A DNA stretch of 13,698 nucleotides from positions 1,515,425 through 1,529,122 of the forward strand of contig CP070644.1 of assembly GCA_020354155.1 (NCBI GenBank). Reading direction: 5' to 3'. The notes beneath the pieces are model-generated. The model ran no database searches. It saw only the letters and a program-made list of their open reading frames with translations, and had not been told where the DNA came from. Made by a program: the position numbers and the translations under genes. Shown here one piece after another: positions 1 through 6,783 of the stretch. How positions within the stretch are numbered: the stretch's first letter is position 1; each line of letters begins with the position of its first letter. Origin of the DNA: Nitrospiraceae bacterium (lineage in GTDB: Bacteria > Nitrospirota > Thermodesulfovibrionia > UBA6902).

Positions 1-116
1 GTTACAGCTTCCTGCATGGTATCCTGTTCATCAGGACCTTCGGCAGGAGCCTTTGTGTATTTTTTTGAACATCCAACGGCCAGTACCAGTAACAGAATAA
101 TGAATATTTTTTTCAT
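1..116 (-). CDS. pal: Pal-like outer-membrane lipoprotein, N-terminal fragment
   Basis: The reading frame runs off the left window edge, so only the first 38 codons are present. The start MKKIFIILLLVLAVGC is a lipoprotein signal peptide: two lysines, a hydrophobic core and a lipobox ending in Cys16, the expected lipidation site. A Ser-Lys-Lys and a linker rich in Pro, Glu and Asp follow. An almost perfect Shine-Dalgarno (AAGGAGGAGG) lies 5 bases before the ATG and fixes the start. The gene follows tolB by 43 bases on the same strand, which is where pal sits in Tol operons. Pal binds peptidoglycan through a C-terminal OmpA-like domain and interacts with TolB. That domain is outside the window, so the Pal assignment rests on position plus lipobox. 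Another small lipoprotein is possible. Confidence 0.75.
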   Translation of the reverse strand, partial: MKKIFIILLLVLAVGCSKKYTKAPAEGPDEQDTMQEAV

Positions 117-159
117 GATTGCCTCCTCCTTGTTTTGTACATTATGCATCAGGGTTTAT

Positions 160-1473
160 TTAATTTAAATAGGGTGACCATTCCGGTGCCATTGCTCGTA
201 AAAACCTCGGTGTGACACGCTTTTGATTTTCTCCGTTTGCCCGCATAATATACAGACCGCGGCCATTGTCTCTGTCCGAGTCAAAGGCCAGAAACAATCC
301 ATCTGGAGAAAAAGACGGCCCCTCGTTATTTCCATCATATGTAAGCTGCATCAAATCTTTACCGTCAGATTGTACCATGAAGATCTGATTTTTACCATTC
401 TTTCTGCCGACAAAGGCAATCCGTTTTCCTCCTGCAGACCACACGGGTGATGTATTGTACGTACCCTCAAACGTTACCCTGTGAACAGCCCTGCCATCTG
501 CCTGCATTACGTATATCTGGGGAGACCCCCCCCTGTCAGAAACAAAGGCGATTTGTTTCCCGTCAGGGGAAAAAACGGGTGATACATCAATTCCAAAGGA
601 GCGGGTCAGTTTCTTTATTTTTTTTCCGTAGATATTGATGGTGTATATCTCTGAACTTCCGTCTCTGGAGGAAGAGAAGGAGATGAGGTTATCCGGTGAG
701 GTGCCACCAACGAGGTTCAGACCCTTTGATGAAAAGAGAACGGATTCCCTGTAGCTTTTCAGGTCCAGTGCATAAATCTGCCATTCCCGTTTCCGTTCTG
801 ATGAATACAGCAGGTATTTCCCATCCTGTGTCCAGCTGTGGCTTGAAGTCAACCCTTTTTTAACAACCCTTTTAAAGTTATAACCGTCCCAGTCCATAAT
901 ACGGAGTTCTTTTCTCCCCTTTTCAGTATTCACCAGGTAGGAGAGTTTGGTCCTGAAAATCCCCTCTTTGCCAGTAGCAACCTGATATATGTCATTCGCG
1001 ATGCTATGAGCCATTGTCCGTACTATTATCTTTGAAGCATCATATCGTTTCTTGAGAACCTCTCTGCCTTCTATCAAATCAGAAACAGTAAGAATGACCT
1101 TCAGTCCGTCCTGAACGTGGACATCAAGCTTTACCGTGATTTCTGCCCCCGGTATGTCAGGATCAACAAAGGAAAACATGTCAGTAAAGGCAAGGTCGCT
1201 CATGATGACCCTCTCGATGTCCTTGCCTTTGGAGTGCCCGCTGGTATGTATGGAAATGGGTAACTGCCGTATACCGGGCGAAGATATGTCGATATATATT
1301 TTTGCATCTGCTGCAGACAGTAGAAAGAAGAAAGAAGAAAGAACAAAGAACAAAGAACACAGAACACAGAGCGCAGAACACAGAGCGCAGGACTCAGACA
1401 ATAAACGCGATAGCACCAGATCTTTTGTTTGCAGTCTGATGTCTGTTGTCTTGGATCTGTTGTCTTTTCTCAT
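160..1473 (-). CDS. tolB: Tol-Pal system periplasmic protein TolB
   Basis: TolB is the periplasmic beta-propeller that links the inner-membrane TolQRA motor to Pal. Residues 58-165 match the N-terminal TolB domain. TGKEGIFRTKLSYL (167-180) is a typical entry into the propeller. PD40/TolB blades follow to the C-terminus, with repeated SPDG..IAF.SDR..  patterns (for example near 301-315 and 388-402). The 437-residue length is normal for the family apart from an extended leader. The start overlaps the tolA stop by 4 bases (ATGA), and a GAGG lies upstream, so translation is probably coupled. The odd part is residues 1-57. A long polar n-region (KDNRSKTTDIRLQTKD) precedes a Cys/Leu/Ser/Phe-rich hydrophobic core ending AADA, the likely cleavage site. 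This leader is encoded by low-complexity repeat DNA that also occurs in atpF. Confidence 0.95.
   Translation of the reverse strand: MRKDNRSKTTDIRLQTKDLVLSRLLSESCALCSALCVLCSLFFVLSSFFFLLSAADAKIYIDISSPGIRQLPISIHTSGHSKGKDIERVIMSDLAFTDMFSFVDPDIPGAEITVKLDVHVQDGLKVILTVSDLIEGREVLKKRYDASKIIVRTMAHSIANDIYQVATGKEGIFRTKLSYLVNTEKGRKELRIMDWDGYNFKRVVKKGLTSSHSWTQDGKYLLYSSERKREWQIYALDLKSYRESVLFSSKGLNLVGGTSPDNLISFSSSRDGSSEIYTINIYGKKIKKLTRSFGIDVSPVFSPDGKQIAFVSDRGGSPQIYVMQADGRAVHRVTFEGTYNTSPVWSAGGKRIAFVGRKNGKNQIFMVQSDGKDLMQLTYDGNNEGPSFSPDGLFLAFDSDRDNGRGLYIMRANGENQKRVTPRFLRAMAPEWSPYLN
1322..1473 (-). repeat. Low-complexity repeat DNA encoding the TolB leader
   Basis: Read on the minus strand, the first ~40 bases of tolB are degenerate copies of GACAACAGA/AGACAACAG. 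After about 35 bases of ordinary sequence, plus positions 1322-1398 are a run of degenerate CTCTGTGTT/CTTTGTT/CTTCTTT units. Together they encode the n-region and the hydrophobic core of the signal peptide. The same two unit types, in the same order and gene-relative orientation, begin atpF (3885-3996). Confidence 0.8.
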
Positions 1474-2219
1474 AATCGAAACCTCACTTCAAACTCTTCT
1501 TCAATCACTGGTGCAGGCAGGGGTGAGGCCTTCTGAATTGCTTTCATGGCAGATCTGTCATAAAGCGTGTTGCCTGAGGCTTTGACAAGCCTTGGCTGGA
1601 TGACCTTTCCGTCTTTATTAACAATAAAGGCTATGATAACTTCAAGATCCTGGGCATCAAGGTCAGGATATATCCACTCACTCCATATCCTTTCCCGTAT
1701 AAGTGCGGCATAGTCATTCATGCTGGAGGAGGACTGGCTCCCCGGTACGCCCGTCTGTATCGATACACTTCCCTGAATTTTCTGCCGTAAGCTCTCCAGT
1801 CCCTGTTCAGTCTCCCGTTCCTCAGCCTCCTTTTTTTTTGACAGAGCACTCAAGGCACGCAATTTTTCCAAAGCACGCAATCTTTCTTTGTCGCGCAATG
1901 TATCAATTTTTTTTGCGATCACCTTTTCGGTTTCCAGTGACATATCGGCTTTGGGAGCTTTTCTAACCCTTTTCCTTGGTGGGGTTTTCATTTTCACTGG
2001 TATTTTATCTTTTGTGGAAGTTTTTGCAGTGCCTGACTGAACAGCCGTCCTGCGGACTTCAGAGGGGTTGACAATGTTTACCACATAGCTTTTGTACTCC
2101 CTGTCGCGGGTTTTCAGCGGGATTGTTGCAAGGGCGATAAACAGTATGTGCAACACAGCAGAGGCGATTAAGATCTTCTGAAAGTCAGGCTCGTTCCCGA
2201 TGTGCAGGGACTGTCTCAT
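1470..2219 (-). CDS. tolA: TolA/TonB-family energy-transducing protein
   Basis: This inner-membrane-anchored periplasmic protein transmits proton-motive energy from TolQR to the outer envelope. A short cytoplasmic N-terminus is followed by one membrane helix (about 14-34) containing a Ser...His pair (S20, H24) like the TonB/TolA signal-anchor motif. Residues 55-110 are basic and proline-containing, 105-150 form a charged helical stretch, and about 165-249 is a TonB C-terminal domain. In that domain YAALIRERIWSEWIYP and a terminal EVRFRL strand are characteristic. At 249 residues it is shorter than E. coli TolA and closer to TonB, so the label TolA is chosen from its position between tolR and tolB. 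Both ends overlap neighbours by 4 bases (ATGA). No Shine-Dalgarno is visible, consistent with translational coupling to tolR. Confidence 0.88.
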   Translation of the reverse strand: MRQSLHIGNEPDFQKILIASAVLHILFIALATIPLKTRDREYKSYVVNIVNPSEVRRTAVQSGTAKTSTKDKIPVKMKTPPRKRVRKAPKADMSLETEKVIAKKIDTLRDKERLRALEKLRALSALSKKKEAEERETEQGLESLRQKIQGSVSIQTGVPGSQSSSSMNDYAALIRERIWSEWIYPDLDAQDLEVIIAFIVNKDGKVIQPRLVKASGNTLYDRSAMKAIQKASPLPAPVIEEEFEVRFRL

Positions 2220-2605
2220 TTAATACGTGCTTTAGGCTCAGTCACCATTCCCAGTTTTTCTATTCCGATTTCTCTCAGCTCTCCCATGACAGCGACTACA
2301 GAACCGTAAGGCACATTCGTGTCTGCCTTCAAAAAGACTTCTTTATTCCTGGCCTTTGCCAATGTGACTTTTAATGACTGCAGCGTCGCTTTTGTTTTGT
2401 CAACGTAGATAGTGCCGTCTTTCTTAATGGTTATAACAATTCGCTCGGTTGGGGATAGTTCCTTCCCGCTTGCCTGGGGAAGATTAATATCAATTCCCTG
2501 CTGCAGTAACGGCGCTGTTACCATAAATATAATGAGCAGGACGAGCATTACATCCACAAAGGGTGTGACGTTAATCTCAGAGAGAGCCTGTCTTTGCTTC
2601 GCCAT
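2216..2605 (-). CDS. tolR: TolR (ExbD-family) motor subunit
   Basis: TolR pairs with TolQ to form the proton-driven motor in the inner membrane. Motifs seen: a short cytoplasmic start with SEINVTPFVDVMLVLLIIFM, in which Asp18 at the head of the single membrane helix (about 15-34) matches the proton-carrying aspartate of TolR/ExbD. A periplasmic domain of about 90 residues follows, including the conserved VFLKAD..V.YG..V pattern. The 129-residue length is normal. The gene overlaps the end of tolQ by 29 bases in another frame. The start has AAGGA four bases upstream of the ATG, which supports it despite the overlap. ExbD of a TonB system would look similar, but the tolB and pal genes downstream argue for TolR. 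Confidence 0.93.
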   Translation of the reverse strand: MAKQRQALSEINVTPFVDVMLVLLIIFMVTAPLLQQGIDINLPQASGKELSPTERIVITIKKDGTIYVDKTKATLQSLKVTLAKARNKEVFLKADTNVPYGSVVAVMGELREIGIEKLGMVTEPKARIK

Positions 2606-3227
2606 TTTTCCTTATGCAGTGTTCCAGCAGTTCCTGGGAGAAATCCTCCATTATGGCAATGCTCCTGCGCGTCCTGCTGAGATAATAGTTGTATGCGACA
2701 ACTGCGGGAATAGCAGCCACAAGTCCTGCTGCTGTTGCAATGAGGGCCTCTGCAATGCCGGGAGCCACGACTGCGAGAGAAGCTGCGCCGATCCTGCCGA
2801 TACCCATGAAGGAATTCATAATACCCCATACCGTTCCAAAAAGCCCGATAAAGGGAGTCGTGGAACCCGTTGTTGCCAGAAATGTAAGATGCCGCTCAAG
2901 TCGGGACGATTCTGTCACCTCTATCCTTTTCAGGGTATTGCGGATATGCTCCCTTTCAGTGTCTTCAATTGAATAGGCCGCCTTGAACAGATTTGCAAGG
3001 GGGCTGGTTGTATACCGTCTGGTTGTCTGATACAGGGCGTCCCATTGCCGTGCTTTCAAAAAAGCCTGATAAAAATCCTCTGATTCTTTTTCTACTTTTG
3101 AAAGAAGTCTGTGCTTGTGAAAGATAATGGCCCATGAAACAACAGAGAAAAAAAGGAGAAGTACCAGGACGAATTTAACTACCGGTCCTGCCTTCAGGAT
3201 AAGTGTAAGAACTGTATCACCTGTCAT
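2577..3227 (-). CDS. tolQ: TolQ (MotA/ExbB-family) motor subunit
   Basis: TolQ is the three-helix inner-membrane partner of TolR. Sequence support: LILKAGPVVKFVLVLLLFFS (helix 1, about 12-35), a cytoplasmic loop with the SRLERHLTFLATTGSTTPFI region (108-127), then helices at about 122-142 (IGLFGTVWGIMNSFMGI) and 158-180 (IAEALIATAAGLVAAIPAVV), both hallmarks of the MotA/TolQ/ExbB domain. The 216-residue length is slightly short but usual. It is the first gene of the operon and diverges from the atp operon. No Shine-Dalgarno precedes the ATG, and a good promoter ends only 8 bases before it. No other start codon gives a better N-terminus, so the mRNA may be leaderless. Confidence 0.94.
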   Translation of the reverse strand: MTGDTVLTLILKAGPVVKFVLVLLLFFSVVSWAIIFHKHRLLSKVEKESEDFYQAFLKARQWDALYQTTRRYTTSPLANLFKAAYSIEDTEREHIRNTLKRIEVTESSRLERHLTFLATTGSTTPFIGLFGTVWGIMNSFMGIGRIGAASLAVVAPGIAEALIATAAGLVAAIPAVVAYNYYLSRTRRSIAIMEDFSQELLEHCIRKNGEAKTGSL

Positions 3228-3235
3228 AACGTAAG

Positions 3236-3264
3236 ATTTTAAATCATGGTATTTAAAAAGTCAA
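3236..3264 (-). promoter_or_regulatory. Sigma-70 promoter for the tol operon
   Basis: Read on the minus strand, TTGACT (3264-3259) is followed after exactly 17 bases by TAAAAT (3241-3236). Each box is a 5/6 match to consensus. The expected start of transcription (about 3229) falls within a few bases of the tolQ ATG at 3227. Confidence 0.6.
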
Positions 3265-3376
3265 AAACATCAAAAAAGGGAAATTCTCAATGCTGTGCTG
3301 TTGCAGACCTGCAGACTGCGGATTAGGGGGAGGGGAAGAGCTCATCATAAATTTCCTAAATAGATGTATAGACTTG

Positions 3377-3405
3377 TTGACAAAAGCTTCACCCTGTGGT
3401 AACTT
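3377..3405 (+). promoter_or_regulatory. Candidate sigma-70 promoter for the atp operon
   Basis: A perfect TTGACA (3377-3382) is followed after 17 bases by TAACTT (3400-3405), a weak -10 (3/6). It lies about 60 bases before atpF'. It is the best candidate in the 236-base divergent gap between tolQ and atpF' (3228-3463). Besides the two promoters, that gap holds a small degenerate GCAGAC/TGCAGACTGC run (about 3304-3322) and no gene. Confidence 0.4.
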
Positions 3406-3463
3406 TTCAGAGTTTTTTCAGTTAACATCTTCAATTACTTTCACTTGTTATTTAGGAGCCTGA

Positions 3464-3883
3464 ATGTTAGAACTCAATAAGTGGTTTTTCTTCCAGCTTG
3501 CTAATTTTCTCCTGCTTTTGATTTTTCTGAATTTTTTCCTCTTTAAACCGTTCATCCGGCTTTTCAGGGACCGGCAGGACCGCACTCAGGGTGCTCTTGA
3601 GGATGCAAAGGCCCTGGACGGTGAAAAGGATACGCTCCTTTCAGAAATGGAATCAAAACTTAAAGAGGCGCGCGGAAGAGCAAGGACTGTTTTTGAAGAC
3701 CTGAGCAATGAAGGACTGAAGAAGCAGAAGCAGGAACTTGATGAGGCCCAGAAAGATGCATTAGAAATCAACAGGAAGGCCAGAGAGGATCTTGAGGTGA
3801 CGGTAAATACAGTACGGAGCTCACTGAAATCTGATATCGAGGGCTTCTCCAGAAAGATCGTTGAAAAACTGGTAGGAACATAA
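3464..3883 (+). CDS. ATP synthase F0 subunit b' (peripheral stalk)
   Basis: This is one of two b-type stalk subunits, here first in the operon. A short N-terminus is followed by one membrane helix (about 9-28) ending in the conserved FKPF/I-R-LF start of the cytoplasmic part (28-34). Residues 35-139 form a long charged helix typical of b/b' coiled coils. The 139-residue length suits a b' subunit. AGGAG (3454-3458) lies 5 bases before the ATG. The stop is one base from the atpF start. Separate b' and b genes at the head of an FHAGDC cluster are known in Geobacter-like bacteria, Nitrospirota and phototrophs. The b' and b roles are assigned by order; the symbol varies between lineages (atpF', atpX or atpG2). 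Confidence 0.9.
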   Translation: MLELNKWFFFQLANFLLLLIFLNFFLFKPFIRLFRDRQDRTQGALEDAKALDGEKDTLLSEMESKLKEARGRARTVFEDLSNEGLKKQKQELDEAQKDALEINRKAREDLEVTVNTVRSSLKSDIEGFSRKIVEKLVGT

Positions 3884-3884
3884 C

Positions 3885-3996
3885 ATGACAGAAGACAGGG
3901 ATCAAACGTCAGACAACAGACAACAGATAAAGAACAACAATTATATAAATCTTTTTTTCTTGATCTGTGCGCTGTGCTCTGTGCTGTGTATTCTTT
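3885..3996 (+). repeat. Low-complexity repeat DNA encoding the AtpF leader
   Basis: Positions 3885-3929 hold degenerate GACAACAGA-type units (AGACAACAGACAACAGATAA at 3911-3930). Positions 3964-3996 hold CTGTGC/CTGTGCTCTGTG units. An AT-rich stretch (about 3931-3962) separates them. Unit types, order and gene-relative orientation match those at the start of tolB (1322-1473). Confidence 0.8.
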
Positions 3997-4526
3997 ACAG
4001 CGATGCTGTATTTGCTGCTGGCGGGGGAGGACATGGTGAGACCCATTTTACCTGGAAAGACTGGCTCTGGCCTGTTGTTAATTTTGCCATCCTTATGTTT
4101 ATACTTATTTTCTTTGGCCGTAAGCCATTATCAGAGTTCTTCAAAAAACGGACTGAAATGATAGAACAGTCTATAAAGGAAGCAACAGAGGCCAAGGAGA
4201 TTGCCAGTAAGACACTGGAGGAAGTCAGAGAAAGGCTGAAGAACACAGGTCCAGAAATTGAACAAATACTTGAGACAGCCAGGAAATCCGGAGAAAAAGA
4301 AAAAGAGGCAATTATTGCAGAAGGCCATAAGCTGAAAGAGAAAATAATTGAACAGGCAAAATCAAATATTGAATTTGAACTTCAGAAGGCACGGGAGACA
4401 ATCAAGTCTGAGGCTTCACTTCTGGCCCTTGAACTTGCTGAAAAGGAAATAAAAGAAAAACTGGGTCAGAAAGAGCAGGAGTCCTTGATAGATGACTATA
4501 TTAAGAGACTTGAGGATAAAAATTGA
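3885..4526 (+). CDS. atpF: ATP synthase F0 subunit b with repeat-derived N-terminal leader
   Basis: This stalk subunit anchors F1 to F0. Residues 60-78 are the membrane helix (WLWPVVNFAILMFILIFFGR), followed by KPLSEFFKKR and a long charged coiled coil to residue 213 with the b-type helix pattern (EQILETARKSGEKEKEAII). Before this core lies a 44-residue leader: a polar n-region (TEDRDQTSDNRQQIKNNN), a Cys/Leu-rich hydrophobic stretch (FFLICALCSVLCILY) and a likely cleavage site after VFA44, then a glycine-rich GGGGHGE. Signal-peptide-bearing b subunits occur in related bacteria. Here, however, the leader DNA consists of the same repeats that encode the tolB leader. The ATG follows the atpF' stop by one base with a TAGGA upstream; the last four bases overlap atpH. 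Confidence 0.92.
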   Translation: MTEDRDQTSDNRQQIKNNNYINLFFLICALCSVLCILYSDAVFAAGGGGHGETHFTWKDWLWPVVNFAILMFILIFFGRKPLSEFFKKRTEMIEQSIKEATEAKEIASKTLEEVRERLKNTGPEIEQILETARKSGEKEKEAIIAEGHKLKEKIIEQAKSNIEFELQKARETIKSEASLLALELAEKEIKEKLGQKEQESLIDDYIKRLEDKN

Positions 4527-5059
4527 ATAAAAACCAGATAGCGAAAAAGTACAGCCGGGCAATAGTCAATACCGTAAATATTTCTGAAATTCCTCAGCTT
4601 ATTGAAGAGATGAGGTCCTTTTCGCAGCTCCTGGAAAAGAACAGACAGCTCAAGCTCCTTTTTGCAGGGAAAATATTTTCTGATACTGAGAGAGAAAAGG
4701 CATTTGCAGCTATCCTCCCATCTCTGAAGTTCAGTGCAGGTACAGAAAAATTTCTCAGGCTGATAATCGTTCATGGACATCTGTCTGCAATTAAGGAGAT
4801 TATCAGCGCATCAATGAACGTGTACAATGACAGGCAGAAAAAAGCCACTGCCCTTGTTGTCTCACCAGTAAGTCTCGGCGCTTCCTATGCGGGCAGGTTA
4901 AAAGCTGCCCTGAAAAACCTGACGGACAGGGAAATTGAAATAGAGAATGAAGTGGACCCTTCACTCCTGGGAGGTTTTGTAGTGAGGGTTGGCAGTACAA
5001 TATATGACAGCAGTGTAAAAGGACATCTTCGTTTGCTGAAAGCGGAGTTAACGCGATAA
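4523..5059 (+). CDS. atpH: ATP synthase F1 subunit delta
   Basis: This subunit joins the top of F1 to the b stalk. The 178 residues match the delta/OSCP family: N-terminal helical domain with IAKKYSRAIV (6-15), and C-terminal signature region with SPVSLG, LTDREIEIENEVDPSLLGGF and VRVGSTIYDSSVKGHL leading to LKAELTR. The start is a TTG overlapping the last codons of atpF by 4 bases (ATTGA). GAGG at 4512-4515 is correctly spaced, and no ATG gives a full N-terminus. Its place between atpF and atpA is canonical. Confidence 0.95.
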   Translation: MNKNQIAKKYSRAIVNTVNISEIPQLIEEMRSFSQLLEKNRQLKLLFAGKIFSDTEREKAFAAILPSLKFSAGTEKFLRLIIVHGHLSAIKEIISASMNVYNDRQKKATALVVSPVSLGASYAGRLKAALKNLTDREIEIENEVDPSLLGGFVVRVGSTIYDSSVKGHLRLLKAELTR

Positions 5060-5070
5060 CTATGAACACA

Positions 5071-5144
5071 GAGTTGAGCGTCACGAGTAACGAGTCAAGA
5101 ATGCAGGGCGTTTTTCCAAACTCATTACTCCGGACTCTTAACTC
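5071..5144. repeat. GAGTAACGAGT-type inverted repeat in the atpH-atpA gap
   Basis: Two 25-base arms (5071-5095 and 5120-5144) are reverse complements at 20 of 25 positions, separated by 24 bases. The left arm contains CACGAGTAACGAGT; the right arm contains ACTCATTACTCCGGACTC. A GAACACAGAG just before it (5064-5073) is the same unit seen in the tolB leader repeat. It fills most of the 106-base gap. The atpA ribosome binding site (GGGGGTG, 5154-5160) lies outside the arms. Confidence 0.7.
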
Positions 5145-5165
5145 TTTAATTTCGGGGGTGATTGA

Positions 5166-6683
5166 ATGGAAGTTTCAGAACTGAAAGCTGATGAAATAAG
5201 TGAGCTCATAAAGAAGCAGATTACAGATTTCGAAAAGCGTGTGGACGTGAGTGAAGTCGGCACTGTTGTCAAGGTTGGTGATGGTATTGCAAAGATATAC
5301 GGTCTTGACAAGTGTATGGCTTCGGAACTTCTTGAGTTCCCCAATGAAGTCTTTGGTATGGCCCTGAACCTTGAGGAAGATTCTGTCGGTGCTGTGCTCT
5401 TTGGTGAGGATACACTCATCAAGGAAGGCGACATCGTGAAACGTACCGGCAAGATCATGTCAGTGCCTGTTGGCGAGTCTCTGCTCGGCAGGGTCGTCAA
5501 TGCTATTGGCCAGCCAATCGACGGAAAAGGCCCTATTGACGTAAAAGAAAGCAGAATTGTTGACGTTGTTGCTCCCGGAATTATTGACAGACAGCCTGTG
5601 AGCGAACCAATGCAGACGGGGTTGAAGTCAGTAGATGCAATGATTCCTGTTGGACGGGGCCAGCGTGAGCTTATCATTGGTGACCGTCAGACGGGAAAAA
5701 CCGCTATCGGCATCGACGCCATTATCAATCAGAAAGGCGGCGACGTTATATGCATCTATGTTGCTGTTGGACAGAAACGTTCAAATGTCGTCCGAGTTGC
5801 AAAAAAACTTGAGGAAGAAGGAGCATTGGACCATACGATCATTGTTTCTGCTTCAGCGAGTGAACCTGCACCGCTCCAGTACATTGCTCCCTATACTGGA
5901 TGTGCAATGGGAGAATACTTCAGGGACAGTGGGAAACATGCTTTGATTGTATACGATGACCTGAGCAAACAGGCCACAGCCTACAGGCAGCTTTCCCTCC
6001 TTCTGAGGCGGCCTCCGGGTCGTGAGGCATTTCCCGGAGATGTCTTCTATCTCCACTCAAGACTTCTTGAGAGAGCTGCAAAACTCTCAGATAAACTCGG
6101 CGGAGGTTCATTGACAGCCCTGCCAATCATTGAGACACAGGCAGGTGATGTGTCCGGATATATACCGACAAACGTTATTTCCATTACCGATGGGCAGATC
6201 TATCTTGAGCCCGAACTGTTCAATGCAGGTGTGCGACCTGCTGTTAACGTCGGTCTTTCAGTCAGCCGTGTTGGTGGTGCTGCACAGACAAAGGCCATGA
6301 AGCAGGTTGCCGGAACCCTCAGGCTTGACCTTGCACAGTTCAGGGAGATGGCAGCCTTTGCCCAGTTTGGATCTGACCTCGATAAAGCGACGCTTGCGCA
6401 GATTGAACGAGGGAAGAGGATGGTTGAGCTCCTGAAACAAAACCAGTTTGTTCCTATTACCATGCAGGACCAGGTCATTGTTCTCTTCGCTGGTACGCAG
6501 GGGTACCTTGATGATATTCCAGTTGAGTCAATTAAGAAGTTTGAAGAAGAATTTATAAAATTCATGCGCGGCACCAAGGATGATCTTCGGTCGGAACTGG
6601 CGGAGAAAAAAGCCATTGATGATGAATTAAGGGCAAAACTCCGTCAGGCAATAGAAGAATTTAAGAAAGGATTTCAAGCTTAA
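5166..6683 (+). CDS. atpA: ATP synthase F1 subunit alpha
   Basis: This is the non-catalytic nucleotide-binding subunit of the F1 hexamer. The 505 residues have the family layout: N-terminal beta barrel (about 25-95), nucleotide-binding domain with Walker A GDRQTGKT (172-179) and Walker B LIVYDDLSKQA (260-270), the GRGQRELIIGD lead-in, and VGLSVSRVGGAAQ (362-374) carrying the arginine finger Arg368. A helical C-terminal domain follows. All key residues are intact. The ATG is preceded by GGGGGTG. The neighbours atpH and atpG are in the standard order; the gaps on both sides are filled by repeats. Confidence 0.98.
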   Translation: MEVSELKADEISELIKKQITDFEKRVDVSEVGTVVKVGDGIAKIYGLDKCMASELLEFPNEVFGMALNLEEDSVGAVLFGEDTLIKEGDIVKRTGKIMSVPVGESLLGRVVNAIGQPIDGKGPIDVKESRIVDVVAPGIIDRQPVSEPMQTGLKSVDAMIPVGRGQRELIIGDRQTGKTAIGIDAIINQKGGDVICIYVAVGQKRSNVVRVAKKLEEEGALDHTIIVSASASEPAPLQYIAPYTGCAMGEYFRDSGKHALIVYDDLSKQATAYRQLSLLLRRPPGREAFPGDVFYLHSRLLERAAKLSDKLGGGSLTALPIIETQAGDVSGYIPTNVISITDGQIYLEPELFNAGVRPAVNVGLSVSRVGGAAQTKAMKQVAGTLRLDLAQFREMAAFAQFGSDLDKATLAQIERGKRMVELLKQNQFVPITMQDQVIVLFAGTQGYLDDIPVESIKKFEEEFIKFMRGTKDDLRSELAEKKAIDDELRAKLRQAIEEFKKGFQA

Positions 6684-6779
6684 AAAGATCGAATATCAAA
6701 AAAAATCAAAATTAAGGAAGAATTTTATTACATCAAACATCCTTAGTGATTACCTTTTGATTTTTCATCTTTAATTTTA
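6681..6779. repeat. AT-rich long inverted repeat spanning the atpA-atpG gap
   Basis: The left arm (6681-6718, including ATATCAAAAAAAATCAAAAT) and right arm (6740-6779, including CCTTTTGATTTTTCATCTTT) are imperfect reverse complements over about 38 bases. Both end in TAAGGA/TCCTTA around a 21-base centre. The arms start at the atpA stop codon and end four bases before the atpG ATG, so the whole gap is one hairpin-capable unit. Confidence 0.65.
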
Positions 6780-6783
6780 CATT

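Noticed and set aside
1136..1585. 149-codon plus-strand frame over the tolB start, with a charged KKKEERTKNKEHRTQ stretch
   Set aside because: It is antisense to tolB/tolA. The charged run is just the reverse reading of the low-complexity repeat that encodes the TolB leader, and there is no ribosome binding site or family resemblance.
2412..2972. 186-codon plus-strand frame over tolR/tolQ
   Set aside because: It is antisense to two clearly identified Tol genes, with a cysteine-rich composition typical of shadow frames.
5138..5677. 179-codon minus-strand frame over atpA (and similar ones over atpD at 7784-8317)
   Set aside because: These frames are Ser/Thr/Pro-rich antisense readings of highly conserved catalytic subunits, with no independent support.
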